Source of the DNA: 0-14-3-00-62-12 sp034440555
GTDB taxonomy: Bacteria; Pseudomonadota; Gammaproteobacteria; Xanthomonadales; Ahniellaceae
Assembly (NCBI GenBank): GCA_034440555.1
Contig: JAWXCG010000029.1
Coordinates: 1-19,916, forward strand
DNA length: 19,916 nucleotides
Reading direction: 5' to 3'
Within the stretch, counting starts at the first letter, position 1, and each line of letters opens with the position of its first letter. The notes beneath the pieces are model-generated. The model saw only the letters and a list, made by a program, of their open reading frames with translations. It had not been told where the DNA came from and did no database searches. Positions 8,627 to 17,922 of the stretch are shown piece by piece. The translations under genes were made by a program, and so were the position numbers.

Positions 8627-11179
8627 CTACTCAAACCCGTTCGCGAACAGTCCGTTCGCGGTCACCCGGATCTCGAATACCTCGGCATTGGAGGTATCGA
8701 TTCCGCCATTGGCGGTGCCGCCGTTGTCGCGAATTCTGGCGCTGAAAAAAGCGCTGCCGCATTGGCAATCCTCATCGCCAACGCCGGACAATTGAAATGC
8801 GAGGAAGCCGTCGCCGGTGAGGCTCGGGGTGGCGGCAAGCACGCCGAATTCGTCGTCGACGAGTGCCACGAATTCCCATGCTGCGATGGTTTGCGCGGAT
8901 TCGTCGGCGGGGCCGAACACCAAGTCGTTGATATGCGCGCCAAGGTTCACGATCTGCAGACCGCTGGTACCGGCAGCGCGCAGGATCGGAACATTCGCCT
9001 TGAATGCCGGCTTGTCGTTTACCGGGATGACATCAATCACCATCACTTCGCTATCAATGAGATTGCCGCCAAAGCCAGTGTTGCCCAAGTCATGCAGTTG
9101 CAGCGAAATACTGATCGGGCCGTTGACGTTGGGCTTCGGGTAGAAAAAGCTGCCACCGGTGCCGTTGATCGGATGATTGGTGATCGAGGCCATCGGGCCG
9201 GTGATGGCAACATTGTTGGGAAAGAAGGTGTCTGCCGGATCTGTGCTGCTCTCGACATACGAGGTGTCGCCGAACCAGAACGACTGGAACCCACCCGACG
9301 CGCGCGCCACGCCCATGACCAAGCGCCCGTCCACGTCGCCGTTCGGATCGTTGAGCGCATAGCCGCTGATGAACACAAAGCTGTCTTCAGCCGTAGTGAG
9401 CGACGCCGCTGGCAGCGTGATCACTGGCGCGGCGTTGTAGCCATCGTCTGATTGTTTCTCGTACGCACCCGCGTCCTGGGTAAGGCCCACCGGGTTGGGC
9501 TCCAACGTCAAATCGATATTGCGCGCAAAGCGGTCACGGCTGTGCGCGCCCGAAGGCGTCGCATAGTCGATCGCCGGCGCACCGGCGGCCAGATGAAAAT
9601 CACCGCCGCCCGCGTTGACGAACATCGGATTGGCGATGATTACATTGCTCGCATCAGGCGTGACCCCATGCAAGTTGTTGGACACCGTGTAGGTGACGGT
9701 ACCCGCACCGTTGTTGCCGCCGCCTGGATGACTGAACAAGTCACGACCCGGTTGCCAGATCAAACTGCGCCGCAACTCGGTGGCGAAGCCGCGGATCACG
9801 GCACCGTTGGGAAGGGAATTGTTGCTGATCGTGCTGTTGGTCACCGCGAAGCTTCCCGCGGCGCCGATATCCAGCAGATGGATGCTGACCGTGTTGTTGT
9901 CGATCAGCGTGCCATCGAAGCGACCCCAACTGGCGCCAACGGCGTAGCTCAGTGATTCTCCGATGTTGCCGGTGAGTCGCGTCCCATACAGTTCAAATTC
10001 GGCGATGCCGTTGGAACCGTTATCCGTTTCGCCGCTGAAGCGAATCGCCGCTGCGGGCAATTGGGCACCGGCAACCGTGCGCGCGATGTTGCCGTTGATG
10101 CGATTGCAATCAAAACTGGCAGAGCAGTTCACTGCGCCGGCAGGCGAACCATTGAGCGTGCCTTGCATCACGAACTTGGTGCGGCGATTGCCGTCGCTGT
10201 CGTAGAGCGAAACCGCGCCGCCCCCAGTGCGCGAGATGTTGTCGGCAATGACGATGTCGAATCCGTAAACCTGGGCGCTATCGCGGATATCGAGTGCGCC
10301 ACCCACACCGTTGGCGGTGTTGCCGATGATGCTGAGCGGAGTGTTCGGATTTTTGTTGTACAACGACATGGTGGCGTCGCTGCCAGTGATGCTGACACCG
10401 CCGCCCGCGCCGGTCGCGGTATTGCCGCTGATGGTACCGACCAGGCTCGAAGTGGCAATGTTGATTTTGCAGTTTTGCGCGCGTATGCCGCCCCCCGGTT
10501 TATCGAGCGAAGTAGCGGAGCCGGCGCGATTCTGGTAGATCGTGCTGTTCGCCCAGAACATATTGATCCAGGAATTGGCGCAGTAGATGCCGCCGCCTGC
10601 GTGGTTGCCGGCGTTGTCGCGGATCACGACATCTTCAATAATGGCGAGTTGCGAAGGGTTAAAGGTACCCGCGCTGGCGGTCACACTGATGCCGCCGCCA
10701 AAGCCTGCCGCGTTGCTGCTCACGTCCACATTATTCAACGAGACAAAGGCATTACCGGAGATGTCGATGCCGCCGCCAAAGCCGTTCACCGACGTGGCTT
10801 CATCGCCACCGGTAATGGTCAATGCCTGCAGTGCAACGGTTGCCTCCGCTAGCACAGTGATCACGCTCACCGCGCTGCCGCCAGCCCCACTCAGTATGGT
10901 GCGCGTGGTGTCCGCCGTGACCTGCACGCAGTTTGCGTAACCGCCCATCAGGCGCACTGTTTGCCCGCTGATGGTTAATGCTTGCGCGCTGTAAGTAGCA
11001 TTGCGCGCAATCAGAATGTCGTCGGAGCCCGGATTTAAGGCCGCCGCATTGATCGCGGCCTGGATGGTGGGGAATTGACACGCACCGCCATTGCCCCCGA
11101 CGCGGTATTGCGCCGCTTGCGACGCGTGCGATGACGTGGCCAGCAGAGCGAGCAGAACGAGTCGAATAATCGTGGGCAT
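8627..11179 (-). CDS. Large secreted beta-helix/choice-of-anchor Q protein with two Ig/cadherin-like domains and GFE tail
   Basis: An 850-residue exported protein with a signal peptide at about 1-22 (MPTIIRLVLLALLA...ASQA). It opens YRVGGNGGACQFPTIQAA and GGYANC, closely resembling its neighbour's N-terminus. A parallel beta-helix (about 100-500) carries repeated GGGI turns. The choice-of-anchor Q block is at about 515-575 (NPMFVNAGGGDFHL...QDAGAYEKQ). Two Ig/cadherin-like modules follow, about 583-722 (APVITLP...EDS, ending in the PVNDKPAF linker) and about 725-842. The protein ends LFANGFE. ATG 11179 is preceded by AAGGAG with a 7-nt spacer, so the start is firm. It is the first gene of the minus-strand pair. 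The gene arrangement is consistent with duplication, then gain or loss of the C-terminal modules. Surface adhesion or matrix function is inferred. Confidence 0.88.
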   Translation of the reverse strand: MPTIIRLVLLALLATSSHASQAAQYRVGGNGGACQFPTIQAAINAAALNPGSDDILIARNATYSAQALTISGQTVRLMGGYANCVQVTADTTRTILSGAGGSAVSVITVLAEATVALQALTITGGDEATSVNGFGGGIDISGNAFVSLNNVDVSSNAAGFGGGISVTASAGTFNPSQLAIIEDVVIRDNAGNHAGGGIYCANSWINMFWANSTIYQNRAGSATSLDKPGGGIRAQNCKINIATSSLVGTISGNTATGAGGGVSITGSDATMSLYNKNPNTPLSIIGNTANGVGGALDIRDSAQVYGFDIVIADNISRTGGGAVSLYDSDGNRRTKFVMQGTLNGSPAGAVNCSASFDCNRINGNIARTVAGAQLPAAAIRFSGETDNGSNGIAEFELYGTRLTGNIGESLSYAVGASWGRFDGTLIDNNTVSIHLLDIGAAGSFAVTNSTISNNSLPNGAVIRGFATELRRSLIWQPGRDLFSHPGGGNNGAGTVTYTVSNNLHGVTPDASNVIIANPMFVNAGGGDFHLAAGAPAIDYATPSGAHSRDRFARNIDLTLEPNPVGLTQDAGAYEKQSDDGYNAAPVITLPAASLTTAEDSFVFISGYALNDPNGDVDGRLVMGVARASGGFQSFWFGDTSYVESSTDPADTFFPNNVAITGPMASITNHPINGTGGSFFYPKPNVNGPISISLQLHDLGNTGFGGNLIDSEVMVIDVIPVNDKPAFKANVPILRAAGTSGLQIVNLGAHINDLVFGPADESAQTIAAWEFVALVDDEFGVLAATPSLTGDGFLAFQLSGVGDEDCQCGSAFFSARIRDNGGTANGGIDTSNAEVFEIRVTANGLFANGFE

Positions 11180-11470
11180 GACGTAACTCCTTGGTGGGTT
11201 ACACCTACCGACGTTTTTTCGACACGCCTAGCGACATGACCGCCACTGACGCCAGTCAGATCACTTGGATCGGCCGCGAAATCAATGGTTTTCCGTCCGG
11301 GTCTGTGCGCGAGCCTGCCGTGACGTGCTTGTCTACCGCGATTTTGCTGCAAAGGTGGATTGGCCCGCCCTCACACCGATCGCGCAAGCGCTGTGCGGTG
11401 AAACATCCCGCGTTCTACAATGGCCGCCTTTGCACGCCGTTTTGGCGCGCGCATTACCGGGAGAAACACC
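11180..11470. other. Divergent promoter region between beta-helix operon and icd
   Basis: A 291-bp spacer between divergent genes. Toward icd it has a good -10 (11416-11421). Toward the beta-helix gene no convincing -35/-10 pair was found. A small inverted repeat CTGAC-GCCA-GTCAG lies at 11246-11259, about 67-80 bp upstream of the beta-helix start codon, and could be an operator. No ORF here is credible. Confidence 0.45.
11416..11421 (+). promoter_or_regulatory. Probable -10 box for icd (TACAAT)
   Basis: TACAAT matches the sigma-70 -10 consensus at 5 of 6 positions and lies 50 nt upstream of the icd start, giving a leader of about 40 nt. The -35 region is poor (GTGCGG at 17-nt spacing). An in-frame ATG at 11420 overlaps this box, which argues that it is not the translation start. 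Confidence 0.4.
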
Positions 11471-12769
<1,299 letters not shown>

Positions 12770-12827
12770 CTGGCGACAAGAACCGATTGCGCCTTGCCTG
12801 GCGTGATCTGCATGCCTGGGAGATCGC

Positions 12828-15800
12828 ATGGCGGAACCGACTCAAAAAAATTCCAGCGCCGAACACGCGCTGGTGGAGCGCTATACGCAGCTCGACGATG
12901 CTGATCAGAGCCTGATCGAAGCGCTCACTTTGGGCAGCAGTCCGATACTGGTGGCGAGTCTGGGTGATTGCCTGGCGGAAGTCGTGCCGCATGCTACATG
13001 GCGTAGTGCCAGTCGCAATCGCGTCAAGCAGGCTCTGGAGAATCTCCCACAGTTTGCCTCGCTGGGCCAGAGCACCGGTGTCGTCGGCGCTGGTGGCCTG
13101 TTGCTGCGCGCTGCGGTGTTTCGCCGCCTAGTGGATAGCGGTCGCATCGCGGCCTGGAAGAGTGCTTTCCTCAGGCCGCGCGCCCCGCTTTACGGCTACG
13201 AAAATCCTGCTGAACGACCGGCGATCGAGCAGCGTCTGCACGTCGCGGCGCTCTTGGCTGGGCTCGATCCAGATCAACACAATCTGGAAGAAATTCGCAG
13301 CGCATACGGGCACCTGTCCAGTCCGGCGTCACTGGTCTGGGCGGCGGCGCATGATGTGCGGGTACTTGCGGCGCTGCATCCGAAGACACGCGCAATGGCA
13401 GTGGCGATGCAACTCGGGCAGCAGCTGCGGGCGCCCACCGCAGATCTGGTCTGGTGGCTCGATCAGGCAAAAACTCTGCTTGGCGTAAGTGCGCGCAGCG
13501 ATGCGCACTTGCTCGATGCGCTGGTGCGCCATCACCTGCGACGCGGTGATCTCGATGCCCTCGCTGCGATCATGGGGGCCTCGGGTATCAATGATCTGCT
13601 TCTTGCCGGATACCGCTCGGCGCTCCGCGGAGAATCGCACGCGGTGGTTTTTCAGCCGTTGGAGCAGGCACTCAAGGCCGTGCGTCGGGATCAGGGTCAA
13701 CGCGCGTTGCTTGGCGACTTTTTTCTCAAACTGTACCTTGCCTGTTTGAGCGCAGGCGATACACCCGAAGTATTCAAGCGCCGCGAGCAGTTGCTTAAAA
13801 TTACCGCTGACCAGAACCTGGGCAGCGATCTGCATGCCCTCACTTGGTGGCAGAATTTCATGCGTGCTCGTGGCTCTGGGCGCGCCATGGTCGAGCCTGC
13901 TCTGCCAAAGGGATTGCGTCCCGACGACTGCTGGTGGCTGGCAGTATTGCTGACCTGGTCCAAAGTCCCTTTCAGTGCGGCGCTGCGCACTCAACTTGCC
14001 GTCAGTCTGGCCGACGCGACCACAGCGGACTGGCACCTGCTCGCGGCGCAACTACGACAGCTGGCAACAGCGGAGCGTTCTGAGGTACGACCTGCAACGC
14101 TGACGCTGGTCGATTGGTGCCGCCCGCAGGACGCCTGGGAGAGTGCGCTGAAGGCGCTCACCGCGCTGGCGCGGGGCGCCAAGGCCGATGCCTCATCGGC
14201 TCCAAGCAAGTGCACGCTCATCGAGCCGCGTGTACGCGCGTTCGCGGGTATCCACGATAGCGTGCATCTGGTTCTCTATGAGCGTCGCCCGCAGACCAAG
14301 GGTTACAGTGCTGGTCGTCAGCTCACCTCGGCCGGCATGGCGTCCGATGCGATGGAGCGGATCGAGCCTGGCGACAACGCCGACCGTCGCCTATTGCAGG
14401 CGTTCATTGCCGATGCCGGTGACGAAGGCTATGTCGATGAGCTCAAGCAAGCCGACTCGCGAACGGTACAGGCGCTGATCGGCCATCCGCGCGTGGTTGA
14501 CGTGGCCGAAGCGCGCACGCCCTACACAGTCCAAGCGGGACACGTACAGCTGCTCGCCCAGCGCCTGAGCGATCAGCGTGTCGATCTCAGGCTCTCGGTG
14601 GTTGTTCCGGAAAGCGGTGAAAGCCTGATCGAGTTTCAGGGCGATCGGCTGCTGGTGTTTCGATTCGATGCGACGATGCAGGCGCTCGGCCGCATCCTTC
14701 GCGGTGGACTGCAGCTGCCCGCCGAGGGCGTGGCGCCATTGCTCGATCTGCTCCCGGATCTGTCGCAACGCGTAAAGATAGATACCGATCTGGCCTCGTT
14801 CGGCGTCAAGGAAATCGATGCTGATCCGCAGCTGTATGCGGTGCTGGAGCCGCTCGGCGATGGCCTGCGATTGCGCCTGATGGTGCGTCCGTTTGGCCCT
14901 GGAACCAGCGCCCACCCGTTGGGTGCGGGACCCGAAACGGTGATGTTCACCCGCGCTGGCGAACCGCAACGTGCGCAGCGGCGGTTGGCCGAAGAGCGAG
15001 AAGCCGGCAAGCAGTTACATGCCCTGTGTCCGAGTCTGCAAGGCGCGGATATTGCCGAAACTCTTGAAGTGCGTGACCCGGAATCTGCGCTCGCGTTGAT
15101 CGAGGAGTTGCAGCTGGCGGGATCTTTGCTGGTGCTGGAATGGCCAGTTGGCAAGGCGCTACGCGTCGGACGTCCGCGTGACGCGCAGGCGCTGACCATC
15201 AAGGTCAAGAGTCAGCGTGACTGGTTCTCGGCGGAGGGTGGCATCGCGCTTGACGACGGCAGCGTGGTGGCGCTCAGTGAGATCATGAAGCAACTGCCGT
15301 CTGCGCAGGGACGCTATCTGCGTCTGGACGGCCAGCGGGTAATTGCGCTTGAAGGCGAGTTGCGGCGACGTTTGGAGCTGCTGCGTGGCTTCGCCGATGA
15401 CAAGGGAAACATTACGGTAACCCCGGTGGCGGCTCCAATCCTGGCCGAGGCACTGGATGATCAGAGCGAGCTGGACACCAAGTTTCGCGCCCAGCTCATG
15501 CGCATCGATCGTGCGCAAAATCACAGTGCGGCGATTCCGCCAGACTTCCAGGCCGATCTGCGTGATTATCAGGTCGATGGATTCCGGTTCTTGATGCGTC
15601 TGAGCGAATGGGGCGCCGGTGCTTGTCTTGCTGACGATATGGGCCTGGGAAAGACAGTGCAGGCACTGGCGATGTTGACTGCGCGCGCCGGCGAGGGCCC
15701 GGCGCTGGTTTTGGCACCGACCAGTGTCGTGGGCAACTGGCGTCGCGAGGCGATGCGCTTTGCGCCTACGCTCAACGTACGTGTGTACGGTGACGGCGAT

Positions 15801-16928
15801 CGCGAACAGACACTGACTGATTTAACCTCTGGCGACTTGCTGTTGGTCAGCTACGGCATGCTGGTGGCGCAGATTGAACAGTTCGAGAAAATTGCCTTCG
15901 CCACGCTGGTGCTGGATGAGGCTCAGGCGATCAAGAACGCCGCCACGCAACGCGCGCAGGCAGTGCGCAGATTGCAGGCGCAATTTCGTGTCGCCACCAC
16001 CGGCACGCCGCTGGAAAATCACCTCGGCGAATTATGGAGCTTGTTCCGCGTGCTCAATCCCGGATTGCTCGGCAGCGAAGACCAATTCCGCAAGCGCTTT
16101 GTGAATGCGCTCGAGCGCGACCCGCGCGCCCCTGCGCGCGAGCATCTACGGCGTCTACTGGCGCCGTTTCTGTTGCGTCGAACCAAGGCCGAGGTGTTGA
16201 CCGAGCTGCCGCCGCGCACTGAAATCCTGCTCACCGTCGAACCCAGTGTCGGCGAAGCGCAACTGCTGGCGGCGGTAAAACGGCAATCGCTGCAACGCTT
16301 GAATGACACCAGCCTGCCGCCCGAGCAGCGGCGGGTGCAGGTGCTGGCCGAGATCATGCGCCTGCGCCGCGCCGCCTGCCATCCCGATCTGGTGGCCCCA
16401 GAGTTGAATCTGGCCAGCGCCAAGCTCGAGCAATTGGTCGAGTTGGTGCAGGAGCTCGGCGACAACCACCATCGCGCTTTGGTGTTTTCGCAGTTCGTCG
16501 ATTTTCTCACCTTGGTACGTGAGCGTCTGGACAAGGAAGGCATCGACTATCAGTACCTCGATGGCAGCACTTCGCCAAAGGCGCGCGAGGCAGCGGTGGC
16601 TGCATTCCAGCGCGGCGAAGGCAAAGTATTTTTACTCAGCCTCAAGGCCGGCGGCGTCGGCATCAATCTGACCGCTGCGGACTACGTCATCCATCTCGAC
16701 CCGTGGTGGAACCCCGCCGTCGAGCAGCAGGCCTCGGATCGCGCCCACCGCATCGGCCAGACCCGCCCTGTCACGATCTACAAATTGGTGCTTAAGGGCA
16801 GCATCGAGGAACAAGTGATCGCCCTGCATGCCAGCAAGCGAGAACTCATCGACCAGGTCATCGAAGGACAGACCAGCGCCGCGCGTATGAGTGTGGATGA
16901 ATTGCTCGCGCTGCTTGCCGACTCTTAG
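12828..16928 (+). CDS. SNF2-family (HepA-class) DEAD/DEAH ATPase with long uncharacterised N-terminus
   Basis: A 1366-residue Swi2/Snf2 ATPase that would translocate on double-stranded nucleic acid to remodel protein-DNA contacts. The motor occupies about 905-1355. Motif I is DDMGLGKT (936-943), motif II DEAQ (1030-1033), motif III TGTPLEN (1058-1064), and motif VI lies within DRAHRIGQ (1304-1311). The DPWWNPAVEQQ stretch is also characteristic of the family. The first ~900 residues are alpha-rich and match nothing I can name. No RapA-type Tudor signature was recognised, so rapA is not assigned. GGGAG lies about 5 nt before ATG 12828. No restriction, methyltransferase or nuclease gene is adjacent, so a DISARM-like or other defence role has no local support. 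The stop codon lies inside the left end of a repeat element. Confidence 0.93.
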   Translation: MAEPTQKNSSAEHALVERYTQLDDADQSLIEALTLGSSPILVASLGDCLAEVVPHATWRSASRNRVKQALENLPQFASLGQSTGVVGAGGLLLRAAVFRRLVDSGRIAAWKSAFLRPRAPLYGYENPAERPAIEQRLHVAALLAGLDPDQHNLEEIRSAYGHLSSPASLVWAAAHDVRVLAALHPKTRAMAVAMQLGQQLRAPTADLVWWLDQAKTLLGVSARSDAHLLDALVRHHLRRGDLDALAAIMGASGINDLLLAGYRSALRGESHAVVFQPLEQALKAVRRDQGQRALLGDFFLKLYLACLSAGDTPEVFKRREQLLKITADQNLGSDLHALTWWQNFMRARGSGRAMVEPALPKGLRPDDCWWLAVLLTWSKVPFSAALRTQLAVSLADATTADWHLLAAQLRQLATAERSEVRPATLTLVDWCRPQDAWESALKALTALARGAKADASSAPSKCTLIEPRVRAFAGIHDSVHLVLYERRPQTKGYSAGRQLTSAGMASDAMERIEPGDNADRRLLQAFIADAGDEGYVDELKQADSRTVQALIGHPRVVDVAEARTPYTVQAGHVQLLAQRLSDQRVDLRLSVVVPESGESLIEFQGDRLLVFRFDATMQALGRILRGGLQLPAEGVAPLLDLLPDLSQRVKIDTDLASFGVKEIDADPQLYAVLEPLGDGLRLRLMVRPFGPGTSAHPLGAGPETVMFTRAGEPQRAQRRLAEEREAGKQLHALCPSLQGADIAETLEVRDPESALALIEELQLAGSLLVLEWPVGKALRVGRPRDAQALTIKVKSQRDWFSAEGGIALDDGSVVALSEIMKQLPSAQGRYLRLDGQRVIALEGELRRRLELLRGFADDKGNITVTPVAAPILAEALDDQSELDTKFRAQLMRIDRAQNHSAAIPPDFQADLRDYQVDGFRFLMRLSEWGAGACLADDMGLGKTVQALAMLTARAGEGPALVLAPTSVVGNWRREAMRFAPTLNVRVYGDGDREQTLTDLTSGDLLLVSYGMLVAQIEQFEKIAFATLVLDEAQAIKNAATQRAQAVRRLQAQFRVATTGTPLENHLGELWSLFRVLNPGLLGSEDQFRKRFVNALERDPRAPAREHLRRLLAPFLLRRTKAEVLTELPPRTEILLTVEPSVGEAQLLAAVKRQSLQRLNDTSLPPEQRRVQVLAEIMRLRRAACHPDLVAPELNLASAKLEQLVELVQELGDNHHRALVFSQFVDFLTLVRERLDKEGIDYQYLDGSTSPKAREAAVAAFQRGEGKVFLLSLKAGGVGINLTAADYVIHLDPWWNPAVEQQASDRAHRIGQTRPVTIYKLVLKGSIEEQVIALHASKRELIDQVIEGQTSAARMSVDELLALLADS

Positions 16929-17062
16929 GGAAGGTCTGAATAAGTCACCATTTCGGCTTCGCCACACTGCTTATTGCTTGCCAAACCCGCAAAAACCCGC
17001 GGTTTTTCGCCCCCTGACTCAGGGGGCTATCGCGGCTCCGGACTTGTTCAGAGGTTCCTTAG
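16925..17062. mobile_element. MITE/REP-like element with imperfect terminal inverted repeats
   Basis: The 22-nt left end (16925-16946) and the reverse complement of the right end (17041-17062) match at 17 of 22 positions. They share TCTGAA-y-AAGTC. The ~138-bp element has no ORF and carries two internal hairpins: AAAAACC-CGC-GGTTTTT (16991-17007) and GCCCCCTG-ACT-CAGGGGGC (17009-17027). Its left end overlaps the TAG stop (16926-16928) of the SNF2 gene. No clear target-site duplication was seen. It separates convergent genes, so the hairpins may also end transcription from both sides. Copy number in the genome is unknown. Confidence 0.55.
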
Positions 17063-17106
17063 CAATGGCGATGACCTTTCCTGCTGCCGCCAAGCAACAG
17101 CTTGGC

Positions 17107-17910
17107 CTAGGGTGTTGAACGATTGAAGAGCAACGCGCCTTGTGACTGCGCCAGACTTTCGCTGCACGCATCGCCCAGTGTTACCGGCGACCGTGGCGCA
17201 AGACGCTGTCGCAAGGCGCCCAATGTGAGATTTTCCGGAATGCGCGTGTGGTGTACGCAGACCGCACCGTTGAGGTTCCAGCCAGCCTCAAAATGCAATT
17301 TGTCGAGTCCAGTGGTGGGCTGCTGCACGCCGATGTGATCGTAGATGTCGATCGCGGCGCCATCGCGGGTGGACGCTTGTCCGTCACCGAGGTAGTCGGC
17401 GCGGGCGAGCTTGATGCAGGTTTCGTAGTACGGCGCCAGCGATGCGCCGCTATTGGGTGCCTTGCGCCAGGGCAGATAGCCCCAGCGCAGGCACTTGGCC
17501 TCTACGCCGCTGACACAGCTGAAGCTGAAACGCTCCGCGTCGGCGACGTAATGCAGCGCTTCGTCGAAGTATCCGGGGTAGACCACCACGCGCGTGTCGC
17601 CCTTGGCATCCGGCGCGCAGAACTCATTGAACACCATGCTGCCCGGTTGTCTCAGCGTCAAGCTATGCAACCACACTTCGTTGAATCGCGCGCTGGTGTC
17701 TTGCTCGACTGCCACCACACGCACCACCCCGACTTCGCCGAGGTCCAATTCGGCCCCGGCAAGATCGGCGCCGCTCAACAACTTGCCGCTGGCATCGGGT
17801 ACAACAAATCGTGTGCCTTCGACGCGCAGACCCCCGCCGTCGCCGGCGCTGACTGTGATCGAGAGCAGACATGCCGAGGTCAGCAGTAAAGCTTGAATGA
17901 GCGTGCGCAT
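17107..17910 (-). CDS. Secreted ADYC-domain protein (variant ADYL motif)
   Basis: A 267-residue exported protein. The signal peptide (about 1-22, MRTLIQALLL...ITVSA) could alternatively be read with a poor lipobox (TSAC, C14). The mature part resembles the ADYC domain (the Pfam family named for an Ala-Asp-Tyr-Cys motif). It has an early SGADLAGAELDL segment, FSFSCVSGVEAKCLRWGYLPW (128-148) and YYETCIKLARADYLGDG (161-177). TRDGAAIDIYDHIGVQ (181-196) and FEAGWNLNGAVCVHHTRIPEN (207-227) follow. The motif cysteine is Leu (L174). Six other cysteines (98, 132, 140, 165, 218, 249) suggest disulfides. Function is unknown for the family. ATG 17910 is chosen over an in-frame ATG 36 nt upstream because GAGGAA lies 6 nt before it and a signal peptide follows at once. 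It starts 10 nt after the pentapeptide gene stops. Confidence 0.82.
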   Translation of the reverse strand: MRTLIQALLLTSACLLSITVSAGDGGGLRVEGTRFVVPDASGKLLSGADLAGAELDLGEVGVVRVVAVEQDTSARFNEVWLHSLTLRQPGSMVFNEFCAPDAKGDTRVVVYPGYFDEALHYVADAERFSFSCVSGVEAKCLRWGYLPWRKAPNSGASLAPYYETCIKLARADYLGDGQASTRDGAAIDIYDHIGVQQPTTGLDKLHFEAGWNLNGAVCVHHTRIPENLTLGALRQRLAPRSPVTLGDACSESLAQSQGALLFNRSTP

Positions 17911-17916
17911 GGTCAA

Positions 17917-17922
17917 TTCCTC
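17917..17922 (-). promoter_or_regulatory. Shine-Dalgarno of the ADYC gene overlapping the upstream stop codon
   Basis: GAGGAA (minus strand) shares two bases with the TGA (17921-17923) of the pentapeptide gene and lies 6 nt before ATG 17910. This favours translational coupling and fixes the start choice of the ADYC gene. Confidence 0.65.

Noticed and set aside
12828..16928. SNF2 gene as part of a DISARM-like or other phage-defence island
   Set aside because: The neighbours are icd and a repeat element; no methylase, nuclease, phospholipase-D or DUF1998-type gene is nearby.
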